Assembly: GCA_945868195.1 (NCBI GenBank)
Contig: CAMBLP010000080.1
Coordinates: 1 to 9,833 of the forward strand
Length of the DNA: 9,833 nt
Direction: 5' to 3'
Source: Bordetella parapertussis
GTDB lineage: Bacteria > Pseudomonadota > Gammaproteobacteria > Burkholderiales > Burkholderiaceae_B
The notes beneath the pieces were generated by a model that saw only the letters and a program-made list of their open reading frames with translations, had not been told where the DNA came from and did not search any database. Below, piece after piece: positions 1 through 6,409 of this stretch. How positions within the stretch are numbered: the stretch's first letter is position 1; each line of letters begins with the position of its first letter. A program made the position numbers and the translations under genes.

Positions 1-372
1 AAACATATTTTAAGCAAAGGCCTGGATGCGGGCACGGCATATGAGATTCTGTCTATCGATATCGCGGATGTGGATGTCGGTGCCAACATCGGCGCCAAGC
101 TTCAAATCGATCAAGCGAATGCCGACAAACAAATCGCTCAGGCCAAGGCAGAGGAGCGACGTGCCATGGCGGTCGCGCTTGAACAAGAAATGCGCGCCAA
201 AGTCGTCGAAGCCGAAGCCGAAGTGCCCCATGCGATGGCAATGGCGTTCCGCGAAGGCAACTTGGGCATCATGGATTATTACCGTATGAAAAATTTACAG
301 GCGGATACCCAAATGCGAGATACCATTGCAGGTACACCTGACGATCCTACTCCTTCTACTCCAAGGAAGTAA
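1..372 (+). CDS. floA: Flotillin-like protein FloA, C-terminal part (5' truncated)
   Basis: The reading frame is open from base 1 and ends at the TAA at 370-372, so about 123 C-terminal residues are visible and the start lies left of the window. The visible part has the FloA (YqfA, UPF0365) signature: a segment reading [20 protein letters not shown], then a charged Ala/Glu-rich stretch of coiled-coil character ([20 protein letters not shown]), then [20 protein letters not shown] and a short Thr/Pro tail. In the family, FloA is a membrane-anchored SPFH protein of roughly 330 residues that oligomerises on the inner face of the cytoplasmic membrane and organises functional membrane microdomains. 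The N-terminal hairpin membrane anchor and the SPFH core are outside the window. The next gene's ribosome binding site lies in the last codons, so the two are probably co-transcribed. The family assignment is firm; the role in this organism is inferred. Confidence 0.93.
   Translation, partial: KHILSKGLDAGTAYEILSIDIADVDVGANIGAKLQIDQANADKQIAQAKAEERRAMAVALEQEMRAKVVEAEAEVPHAMAMAFREGNLGIMDYYRMKNLQADTQMRDTIAGTPDDPTPSTPRK
364..369 (+). promoter_or_regulatory. Ribosome binding site inside the floA 3' end
   Basis: AGGAAG nine bases before the ATG at 379. It overlaps the last floA codons, which supports translational coupling between floA and the membrane protein gene. Confidence 0.7.
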
Positions 373-378
373 GTCCTT

Positions 379-855
379 ATGTTTGACATAGAGCTCGCTT
401 CGGTTGTTGCGATTTTCGCAGGTATCGCTGCGTTGATCGCCTATATCAACGAGCGTTCAAAACGCAAAATCAAAACCAGTACAAAACCGTTCATCCTGAA
501 AAAGATGCCTGGGAGTATCGAATCCCAACCTCAAGGCTCAGACCTTGAGGAGTGGAATTTTCCACAACCAAAAGCTGAATCAAAGGTTCCTTCTCCGAGC
601 GTATCCATCCCTGAAGCCCCACCAACGGTGTTCGTCCCCATCGCGGCAACCCCTGCCTATTCTTCGCCTCTGTATACGGGGCAACGCTATCAAGAGATCG
701 CTTCAACCCAACCTGATGCACCGAGGCGTACACCAACGGGCACGCGCGCGGCGCATCCACGGCTCGGAACCCAAGCCAATCTGCGCGCAGCCATTGTTAC
801 GATGACTGTTCTGGGGCCTTGTAGAGCGTTAGCTCCCTTACAAGATCGGGAATAG
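379..855 (+). CDS. Small single-pass membrane protein, probable FloA partner, unknown function
   Basis: A 158-residue protein starting 6 bp after the floA stop. AGGAAG at 364-369, nine bases before the ATG, is a good ribosome binding site and fixes the start. Residues about 4-23 form one hydrophobic helix (ASVVAIFAGIAALIAYI), followed at once by a basic run (ERSKRKIK), predicting an N-out, C-in topology. Residues about 45-118 are Pro/Ser-rich and look disordered. The last 25 residues form a separate short element, LRAAIVTMTVLGPCRAL at 135-151, an amphipathic helix followed by a Gly-Pro turn. I recall similar LRxAxxxxxxLGPxRAL-like tails in other small membrane-associated bacterial proteins, but cannot name the family. 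Position directly after floA suggests a role in the same membrane microdomain. The gene is real on spacing and domain layout; its function is unknown. Confidence 0.8.
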   Translation: MFDIELASVVAIFAGIAALIAYINERSKRKIKTSTKPFILKKMPGSIESQPQGSDLEEWNFPQPKAESKVPSPSVSIPEAPPTVFVPIAATPAYSSPLYTGQRYQEIASTQPDAPRRTPTGTRAAHPRLGTQANLRAAIVTMTVLGPCRALAPLQDRE

Positions 856-954
856 TATCCAACGATTAAACTTGCGTGTATTCTATTTACCTCACGCTGA
901 GAGGCCATTCTCCCTGTCTAGCGACCCCTGATTCATCAACTCACAGATTTCATC

Positions 955-1509
955 ATGCTGACTCGTTCGCTTCGTAACACTTTTTCAATTCTGATTCTTT
1001 CAATCTCCACAATTTTTGCATCGAGCGCTCACGCAGAGACACGCGTTGCACTTGAACGCAACTCACGTGCCGCGCTCAATTCTCTGATTTCACAAAATGC
1101 GATCGCCAAAGAGCTCAGCACTAAAGCCGCCGCAATTTTAGTTTTCCCTAACATTAAGAAAGCTGGTTTCATGGTCGCCGGTCAGTATGGCGAAGGTGTC
1201 CTGTGGCGTGGCGACAAGGCTGCTGCGTTTTACAATACGGGTGGCGCCTCTTTTGGTTTTCAAGCGGGTGCTCAAGAGTATGGTTATGCCATGTTTTTCA
1301 TGACCGAGGCGGCCGTTAACTCCTTGAATGTCGCCGAAGGTTTTGAGGTTGGCGTCGGCCCCAGTGTTGTTGTGATTGACCAGGGCATGACAAAGTCTAT
1401 GACGACCAACACCATGCAAAAAGATATTTACGCCTTTGTATTTGGACAAAAAGGTTTGATGGCAGGTGTTGGTATTCAAGGAAACAAGATCACAAAAATC
1501 AACAAGTAA
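955..1509 (+). CDS. Secreted SYLF/Ysc84-domain lipid-binding protein
   Basis: A 184-residue protein. Residues 1-27 are a Sec signal peptide: basic N-end (LTRSLR), hydrophobic core, and a predicted cleavage after SSAHA. There is no lipobox cysteine, so it is probably a free periplasmic protein. The mature part matches the SYLF (DUF500/Ysc84) domain over its whole length: the AAAILVFPNIKKAGFMVAGQ stretch, then YGEGVLWRGDKAAAFYNTGG, SFGFQAGAQEYGYAMFFMTE, EGFEVGVGPSVVVIDQG, and a final GLMAGVGIQGNKITKI. In eukaryotes SYLF domains bind phosphoinositides; the bacterial versions are periplasmic or outer-membrane-associated proteins of uncertain job. No strong ribosome binding site is visible before the ATG at 955. 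The next gene begins 11 bp after its stop, so the two probably form one transcript. The family call is strong and the role is not established. Confidence 0.9.
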   Translation: MLTRSLRNTFSILILSISTIFASSAHAETRVALERNSRAALNSLISQNAIAKELSTKAAAILVFPNIKKAGFMVAGQYGEGVLWRGDKAAAFYNTGGASFGFQAGAQEYGYAMFFMTEAAVNSLNVAEGFEVGVGPSVVVIDQGMTKSMTTNTMQKDIYAFVFGQKGLMAGVGIQGNKITKINK

Positions 1510-1520
1510 GCATACTCTCC

Positions 1521-2774
1521 GTGCAAAAGCCTGAGCTCAAACTCCCTCCACTCCCCGCTGGCAGAAACTATCGCTTTCATGCGATGAACAAACCTTCTGG
1601 CGCGGAGTGCAATATCGATTGCGATTATTGTTTTTATCTGCATAAAACAGATCTGCTCGAACATAAGCCGCATGCGCGGATGGATGATCCCACGCTTGAG
1701 CAGCACATCCGCCAATACATTGAGAGTCAGACCGGAGAACAGGTCGTGTTTTCCTGGCAGGGTGGCGAACCCACCTTGATGGGACTACCTTTTTATGAGC
1801 GTGTCGTCGAATTACAAGCCAAGTATGCCAAGGTAGGTCAGCGTATCGAAAACGACTTGCAAACAAATGGCATTGCTCTGGACGATACATGGATCGCTTT
1901 CCTTAAAAAAAATAATTTCCACGTTGGACTTTCCATCGATGGCCCACGTGAACTGCACGATCGTTATAGAAAAACGCGCAATAACAAACCCACGTTCGAT
2001 TTGGTGATGAGCGCTGCCCGCAAACTCGTCGCTGCCGACGTATCTTTTGCTGCGCTGTGTGTCGTGAATCGCGCAAACGCCAAACACCCAAAAGAGGTTT
2101 ACCGCTTTTTGGTCGATGAAGTCGGCAGCTGGCGAGTGCAGTTCAACCCTGCCGTCGAACCTCGTGCGTTCAAAGAATCTGCGCCTGGAAAAATGGATTT
2201 CTCTTCTGCACCTCTTCAGGATTCGGCACGTGCCAAGCCAGGCCATCCCTTATCGATCGTGACAGACTGGTCCGTCGATCCTGATGACTATGGCACGTTT
2301 TTATCGGGTGTTTGGGATGAATGGCTTGCGACAGATTTCGGTCGTATTCATGTCAATTTATTTGAAACAGCGATCGCACAAGCGGCAGGAATGCCTGCCC
2401 AGACATGCACACAAGCAGAGTTTTGCGGTAAAGGTCTCGCTGTAGAACACGATGGTGAAGTGTACTCATGCGATCACTTTGTTTATCCTGAGTACCGCCT
2501 TGGCAATATCGCACAAACGCATCTGGGTGACATGGCATTTTCTGTCGTGCAGGAAAAATTCGGGATGGACAAGCGCGACACCTTACCCAAACAGTGTCGC
2601 TCTTGTGACTATCTCCAACTCTGCTGGGGCGAGTGTCCAAAAAACCGACTCATCAAGAGTCGGGATGGCGAATCCGGAATGAACTATCTCTGCTCCGGCC
2701 TCTTTCACTTTTACGATCACATCGGGCCCGATGTGGTTCGTATTCTCAAGCACTTGGGTCGTCTGCCCAAATAA
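1521..2774 (+). CDS. Anaerobic sulfatase-maturating enzyme (radical SAM/SPASM)
   Basis: A 417-residue cytoplasmic enzyme of the AslB/AtsB/anSME family, which oxidises an active-site Cys or Ser of sulfatases to C-alpha-formylglycine using S-adenosylmethionine. The radical SAM cluster motif CxxxCxxC is at Cys30, Cys34 and Cys37 (AECNIDCDYCFYL). GGEPTL at 81-86 is the SAM-binding GGE motif. The SPASM part holds Cys296, Cys302, Cys317, Cys359, Cys362, Cys368, Cys372 and Cys391. This spacing closely follows the two auxiliary 4Fe-4S clusters I recall for the Clostridium perfringens enzyme, and the Asp after the third cysteine (Asp318), the proposed general base there, is present. The start is GTG at 1521 without a clear ribosome binding site; the in-frame ATG at 1584 would cut off the conserved FHAMNKPSGAEC lead-in. 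The likely client is the Ser-type sulfatase at 3880-5424, in a separate transcription unit. Confidence 0.92.
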   Translation: MQKPELKLPPLPAGRNYRFHAMNKPSGAECNIDCDYCFYLHKTDLLEHKPHARMDDPTLEQHIRQYIESQTGEQVVFSWQGGEPTLMGLPFYERVVELQAKYAKVGQRIENDLQTNGIALDDTWIAFLKKNNFHVGLSIDGPRELHDRYRKTRNNKPTFDLVMSAARKLVAADVSFAALCVVNRANAKHPKEVYRFLVDEVGSWRVQFNPAVEPRAFKESAPGKMDFSSAPLQDSARAKPGHPLSIVTDWSVDPDDYGTFLSGVWDEWLATDFGRIHVNLFETAIAQAAGMPAQTCTQAEFCGKGLAVEHDGEVYSCDHFVYPEYRLGNIAQTHLGDMAFSVVQEKFGMDKRDTLPKQCRSCDYLQLCWGECPKNRLIKSRDGESGMNYLCSGLFHFYDHIGPDVVRILKHLGRLPK

Positions 2775-2776
2775 AG

Positions 2777-2806
2777 CTACCGAAGAGATTTCTATTTCTT
2801 CGGTGG
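2777..2806. terminator. Hairpin between convergent anSME and HAD genes
   Basis: An inverted repeat pairs 2777-2786 (core ACCGAAGA) with 2797-2806 (core TCTTCGGT), ten pairs including one G-U, around a ten-base loop. It lies 2 bp after the anSME stop and covers the last codons and stop of the minus-strand HAD gene. Read on the minus strand the stem is followed by a moderately T-rich AGCTTTATTT; on the plus strand an A-rich tract follows instead. It is a plausible weak terminator for the minus-strand HAD transcript and less convincing for the plus-strand one. Confidence 0.5.
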
Positions 2807-3766
2807 AAAAATCTCTTTCCATTCTTTCTTCATATCGACGACGACCCAGCCTTTCTCTGGCGCCATGTCGAGTGCTTTTTCAAGGTGCCCAATGGGCGAG
2901 TGACGATCGTACGCCACCTCGCGGATATCGTCAGTATGACGGATCAACATACCAAAGCGGGGCCCTTTGCCTGCCGTCGTCCACAGCAGCATTTCACGAT
3001 CGCCATCTGAATTACCAAAAGCCATCACCGGGCGCCGCCCAATACGTTCTTGAATTGCGATGGGTTTATTCGAGCCATCATCGATGAATTGCAACTGGGG
3101 TAAGCCGATGATCTTTGGGGTGCCATCAACAATCTCAAACTTGGACTTGATGGAGCTTCCAATCACACGTTCAGGCGGAATGCCATAGACCCTCTCGGTC
3201 CAGGGTCGCATAAACTCAATGCCTCCACCCGAAACGATATAAGTTTTATAGCCTCGCGCCTCTAGATGCGCGAGTAACTCCAGCATCGGCTGATAAATCA
3301 TCTCCGTGTATGGTCGTCCTGTTTTAGGATGACGCGCGGTCTTGAGCCACTGCTCGACCATGCTGCGGAAAGTTTCTGTGTCGATGCCGGCATGCGTCGC
3401 AGCGATGAGTTCAAAGAGGCCCTTATGACCTGTGGCGAGCACAGCTTTTAAATCATCTTCAAGAACCGCTTTAAATGGCTGTGTGCTCTTCCATGCTGGA
3501 TGCTGAGGCGCAAGCGCTTTGATGCGATCAAACGTGAAAGCGATCTGAACATAAATGGGTTGTTCGCTCCACAGGGTGCCATCGTTATCGAATACCGCGA
3601 TACGCTCTGCAACGGGTATGTAATCTGCACTTCCCTGTGTCGTGGTTTTCTCGATAAAACTGATCACAGCTTGTTTGCTTGGACCCTCATTCCAAGAAGG
3701 CAGCAGTCCTTGAGCAAAAGCATTGACGGCTACAAAAAATAACAGACCCGCAATCACTTTCTTCAT
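2792..3766 (-). CDS. Secreted HAD-superfamily hydrolase (phosphatase-like)
   Basis: A 324-residue protein with a Sec signal peptide (MKKVIAGLLFFVAVNAFA, cleavage after residue 18), so probably periplasmic. All HAD motifs are visible: motif I VFDNDGT with nucleophile Asp60 and acid/base Asp62; motif II YIVSGGG with Ser179; a candidate motif III lysine at Lys234; and motif IV GNSDGD at 251-256 with metal-binding Asp254 and Asp256. The large insert after motif I (about residues 66-165) is a helical C1-type cap. The closest general type is the phosphoserine-phosphatase-like HAD group, acting on a small phosphorylated compound, but no substrate can be assigned. The ribosome binding site is GGTGGA about ten bases before the ATG. 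It follows the arylsulfatase on the same strand, with an intrinsic terminator in the 113 bp between them. HAD membership is certain and phosphatase activity is inferred. Confidence 0.9.
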   Translation of the reverse strand: MKKVIAGLLFFVAVNAFAQGLLPSWNEGPSKQAVISFIEKTTTQGSADYIPVAERIAVFDNDGTLWSEQPIYVQIAFTFDRIKALAPQHPAWKSTQPFKAVLEDDLKAVLATGHKGLFELIAATHAGIDTETFRSMVEQWLKTARHPKTGRPYTEMIYQPMLELLAHLEARGYKTYIVSGGGIEFMRPWTERVYGIPPERVIGSSIKSKFEIVDGTPKIIGLPQLQFIDDGSNKPIAIQERIGRRPVMAFGNSDGDREMLLWTTAGKGPRFGMLIRHTDDIREVAYDRHSPIGHLEKALDMAPEKGWVVVDMKKEWKEIFPPKK

Positions 3767-3792
3767 TGAAAATTTCCACCCGTAGGATAAAC

Positions 3793-3823
3793 AAAAAAAA
3801 CTCCGCCTGATGAGGGCGGAGTT
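3793..3823 (-). terminator. Rho-independent terminator after the arylsulfatase gene
   Basis: Perfect nine-base inverted repeat AACTCCGCC (3799-3807) and GGCGGAGTT (3815-3823) with a seven-base loop. On the minus strand the stem runs directly into a run of eight T residues (3793-3800, two of them in the stem). This is a textbook intrinsic terminator 57 bp beyond the arylsulfatase stop. It ends only about 26 bp before the HAD start codon, so it either ends most sulfatase transcripts or acts as a leader attenuator for the HAD gene. Confidence 0.9.
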
Positions 3824-3830
3824 AGTCTAA

Positions 3831-3846
3831 CGTGCTTTCGTGCTTT
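3831..3846. repeat. Tandem 8-bp repeat
   Basis: CGTGCTTT occurs twice back to back (3831-3838 and 3839-3846) between the arylsulfatase stop and its terminator. A six-pair hairpin (TGCTGA/TCAGCA, 3849-3865) follows directly. No function is apparent. Confidence 0.5.
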
Positions 3847-3879
3847 TATGCTGATGTGCTCAGCAACATATCATCGCGA

Positions 3880-5424
3880 TTAGTTTTGCTGCGAACGCGT
3901 TACGGCTTCCATCACGCGATCGAGGTTAAAGCTGCCTGGCTTCTGGCGAGGAGGGAATTCCTTAAAGCTCTGTAACCACCGACCCACATAGGCGCCTGCT
4001 GGAGCGATCGCAAACATGCGATCCAGATACCAACGCTGGTAACCCATTGCATGTTCCTTTTGCGCGCGCTCAAAAGGATCCATGCGCAAGTTTGTCAGCG
4101 TAGGAGCACGTAACTGAGTGAAAGGTTTTTGCCAAACCTCCATACCCTCAGCGTCTTGCTGCAGGAAAGTGACCTTCCAGTTGTCGTAACGCAAAGCCGC
4201 CACGCTGCCATCATCGGTCCAGTAAATAAACTCGCGACGTGGCCAAACTTGCTTTTCGTCTTTCAACGAGGGGCCGAGATCGTAGCCATCAAGATGGACC
4301 TTGTAGGTCATGTCGCCAATTTTACGGCCCTTGAGCAGGTCTTGTTTGACGGTCTTGTCACCCGCTGCAGCTAATAGAGTTGGAACCATATCTTCATGGG
4401 CGGCGATATTGTTGTTGATGGTGCCAGGCTTGATCACGCCAGGCCACTTGATCATTGCGGGGACGCGATAACCACCTTCCCAATTGGTATTCTTTTCACC
4501 GCGGAACATCGTGGTCCCGCCGTCGGGCCAGGTAAAGGTTTCTGCTCCATTGTCCGTCGAATACATAATGATGGTGTTCTCATCGAGTCCGAGCGCTTTG
4601 AGTTTGGCCAGGATCTGGCCCACGTGACCATCATGCTCGACCATCCCGTCTGCATAAACGCCCAGGCCTGTCTTGCCTCTTGAGGCTTCCTTCAGATGCG
4701 TAAAGATGTGCATGCGGGTGGAGTTCCACCAGATGAAGAAAGGTTTGTCTTCTTTTTTCGCACGCTCCATAAAATCAAGCGTCTTGACCATCACCTCGTC
4801 ATCAATCGTCTCCATGCGCTTGCGTGTCAAGGGACCCGTATCCTTGATCGCGCCACCCGCAAAGCTATGGATCACACCGCGAGGACCGAATTTCTTTTTG
4901 AAGGCCGGGTCTTTCGGGTAGTCTGGATTCTCTGGCTCCTCTTCGGCGTTCAAGTGATAGAGATTGCCAAAAAACTCATCAAATCCGTGTGCGGTTGGCA
5001 ACATGTCGTCGCGATCACCGAGGTGATTTTTACCGAACTGTCCTGTCTTGTAGCCACGGGCTTTTAAGAGCGTCGCGAGCGTTGGATCCTCTTTACGCAT
5101 CCCTTCAGGCGTGCCTGGCAGACCAACTTTTGTCAGACCCGTCCGAATCGGCGACTGTCCGGTAATGAACGCAGCGCGTCCCGCCGTACTGCTCTGCTGA
5201 CCGTACCAGTCCGTGAAGAGTGCGCCTTGCTTGGCGATGCTGTCGATGTTAGGTGTTTTGTAACCCATCATCCCCATGTTGTAGGCGCTGATATTAAACT
5301 GGCCAATATCATCACCCCATAGGATCAGAACATTAGGCTGTTTTTGAGCAAGCGCCTGCGTCGAAACAAGTGCCCCAGTAGCCATGGCAAGCGCCGTCAT
5401 GCTCTTTTTTAGCGTAAATTTCAT
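3880..5424 (-). CDS. Secreted arylsulfatase, serine-type
   Basis: A 514-residue sulfatase of the alkaline-phosphatase superfamily, hydrolysing sulfate esters in the periplasm. The chosen start is the ATG at 5424: it has GGAGAG upstream and gives a clean signal peptide (basic MKFTLKKS, cleavage after ALA at residue 26). An in-frame upstream ATG at 5463 would put 13 charged residues before it. Visible motifs are NVLILWGDDIG with metal ligands Asp38 and Asp39; the modification motif S-T-A-G-R at 79-83; GKNHLGD with Lys132 and His134; STDNGAE with Asp291 and Asn292; and FRGEKNTNWEGG with Lys311. The formylglycine position is Ser79, codon AGT, not Cys, which makes this an anSME-dependent enzyme. 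An anSME gene lies at 1521-2774. The physiological substrate cannot be read from the sequence. It is divergent from a secreted esterase gene across 79 bp. Confidence 0.94.
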   Translation of the reverse strand: MKFTLKKSMTALAMATGALVSTQALAQKQPNVLILWGDDIGQFNISAYNMGMMGYKTPNIDSIAKQGALFTDWYGQQSSTAGRAAFITGQSPIRTGLTKVGLPGTPEGMRKEDPTLATLLKARGYKTGQFGKNHLGDRDDMLPTAHGFDEFFGNLYHLNAEEEPENPDYPKDPAFKKKFGPRGVIHSFAGGAIKDTGPLTRKRMETIDDEVMVKTLDFMERAKKEDKPFFIWWNSTRMHIFTHLKEASRGKTGLGVYADGMVEHDGHVGQILAKLKALGLDENTIIMYSTDNGAETFTWPDGGTTMFRGEKNTNWEGGYRVPAMIKWPGVIKPGTINNNIAAHEDMVPTLLAAAGDKTVKQDLLKGRKIGDMTYKVHLDGYDLGPSLKDEKQVWPRREFIYWTDDGSVAALRYDNWKVTFLQQDAEGMEVWQKPFTQLRAPTLTNLRMDPFERAQKEHAMGYQRWYLDRMFAIAPAGAYVGRWLQSFKEFPPRQKPGSFNLDRVMEAVTRSQQN

Positions 5425-5503
5425 AGTCACTCTCCGGTCGTCGGATGCAACGTATTGATGCAATTTTTAATAAGGTTTTACGATCTTCCAAATTGGAACA
5501 CAA
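5425..5503. promoter_or_regulatory. Divergent regulatory region between sulfatase and esterase genes
   Basis: This 79-bp AT-rich gap must hold the control signals for both outward genes. It contains a perfect palindrome TTCCAAATTGGAA (5486-5498), six bases before the esterase TTG start and including its GGA ribosome-binding bases; a direct repeat of ATGCAA at 5445-5450 and 5458-5463 (13-bp spacing); and ATTGATGCAAT around 5454-5464. Possible promoter hexamers are weak: for the esterase, TTGATG at 5455-5460 with TACGAT at 5479-5484; for the sulfatase, TTGGAA inside the palindrome with TAAAAA 16 bases on. The palindrome is the best operator candidate; no regulator is identified. Confidence 0.45.
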
Positions 5504-6409
5504 TTGTCTAATATCAAACATCTTTTATTGTGCTTGAGCGTATGTTTTTCCGCCCTCACACCTCATGTTTATGCCGTTGAGCGGGCATATCAGACCAAGC
5601 TGACCTTACCACAGCAACAAGACATCTCGCTGCACGTCTTCCTTCCCATAAATACGCCAAAAGGCGTACTGATCGCCCTGCATGGTTGTGGAGGCTTGCT
5701 TTCCACCAACACACAAAACGGCGACAAACTCTCCTCTCGGCATGCAGGGATGGCCAAGTTTGCCAATGACTTGGATTGGATCGCTGTTTTTCCCGATAGT
5801 TTTACGCTTCGTGGTCGAAGAGAAATTTGCACACAGAAATTTTCTGAGCGCACCATCAAACAAAGTCATCGAAAAATGGATGCGCTCGCCACTGCGAACT
5901 GGGTCAAGGGGCAAAACTGGCTTGATGCTGGGCAGCCGCCCATGACCCCAAGCCCTCTCAAAAGCGTTTTATTAGGGTGGTCAAATGGTGGGACGACGGT
6001 ATTACAGACCATTGAAACGCCTAAAACAGAAACTTCGGTAGGTTCCGCCTATCGCGTCGAGAACCTCATTGATCAGGCTGTGGCTTTTTATCCTGGCTGT
6101 TCACAACAGTTAGCGCGCAATTACCAAACACGCGTCCCCCTCACGCTCTTTATCGGAGGTAAGGATGACTGGACGCCCCCGCAACCATGCATCGCGCTAG
6201 GGAAACGCATCGGGGCGCAGTTATTTGTTTATCCGGAGGCGCATCATGGCTTTGATAGCCCAACGGGTAAAGTTCGTTTGCGACGCGATGTCCCGAATGG
6301 CGTCAATCCCGGTGAAGGTGTTCATGTCGGTCCGCACCCCGCCTCAAGAGCGGACGCCTACGACAAACTGAAAATGATTCTGGAGCAACTTGCTTATTCA
6401 GTCCGTTGA
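5504..6409 (+). CDS. Secreted alpha/beta hydrolase, dienelactone-hydrolase/esterase-like
   Basis: A 301-residue protein with an N-terminal signal peptide (hydrophobic residues 7-20, cleavage near HVYA at 24). The start is TTG at 5504: no ATG occurs in frame before codon 83, GGA lies eight to nine bases upstream, and a stop at 5471 limits extension. The alpha/beta-hydrolase fold shows an oxyanion-hole segment IALHGCGG (57-64), nucleophile elbow GWSNGG with Ser160, acid Asp221 or Asp222 in GGKDDWTPP, and His248 in EAHHGFD. The nucleophile is Ser rather than the Cys of classical dienelactone hydrolases, so a carboxylesterase is more likely. The FYPGC segment and late histidine resemble the dienelactone hydrolase family. 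It is transcribed away from the sulfatase and may share its control; the substrate is unknown. Its last 12 bases overlap the 3' end of the thioesterase gene on the other strand. Confidence 0.86.
   Translation: MSNIKHLLLCLSVCFSALTPHVYAVERAYQTKLTLPQQQDISLHVFLPINTPKGVLIALHGCGGLLSTNTQNGDKLSSRHAGMAKFANDLDWIAVFPDSFTLRGRREICTQKFSERTIKQSHRKMDALATANWVKGQNWLDAGQPPMTPSPLKSVLLGWSNGGTTVLQTIETPKTETSVGSAYRVENLIDQAVAFYPGCSQQLARNYQTRVPLTLFIGGKDDWTPPQPCIALGKRIGAQLFVYPEAHHGFDSPTGKVRLRRDVPNGVNPGEGVHVGPHPASRADAYDKLKMILEQLAYSVR

Noticed and set aside
818..844. Hairpin CTTGTAGAGC / GCTC-CCT-TACAAG at the end of the FloA-linked gene
   Set aside because: It pairs well apart from a three-base bulge, but it lies inside coding sequence and no T-run follows, so it is not called as a terminator.
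856..954. Promoter for the SYLF gene
   Set aside because: TATTCT near 879 could be a -10 box, but no acceptable -35 lies at the right distance; a promoter probably exists here but cannot be placed.
1138..1479. Long antisense open frame opposite the SYLF gene
   Set aside because: The sense frame has a full signal peptide and domain; the antisense translation has no recognisable motif.
3821..3831. GTTAGTCTAAC palindrome as an antiterminator
   Set aside because: As RNA it would need a one-base loop, and the overlap with the terminator stem is only three bases, so no credible alternative fold is seen.
4396..5067. Plus-strand open frames opposite the arylsulfatase
   Set aside because: They are shadows of the sulfatase coding strand, which carries every catalytic motif.
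5425..5463. Upstream in-frame ATG extending the arylsulfatase by 13 residues
   Set aside because: It would bury the signal peptide behind a charged segment, and the ATG at 5424 has a good ribosome binding site.
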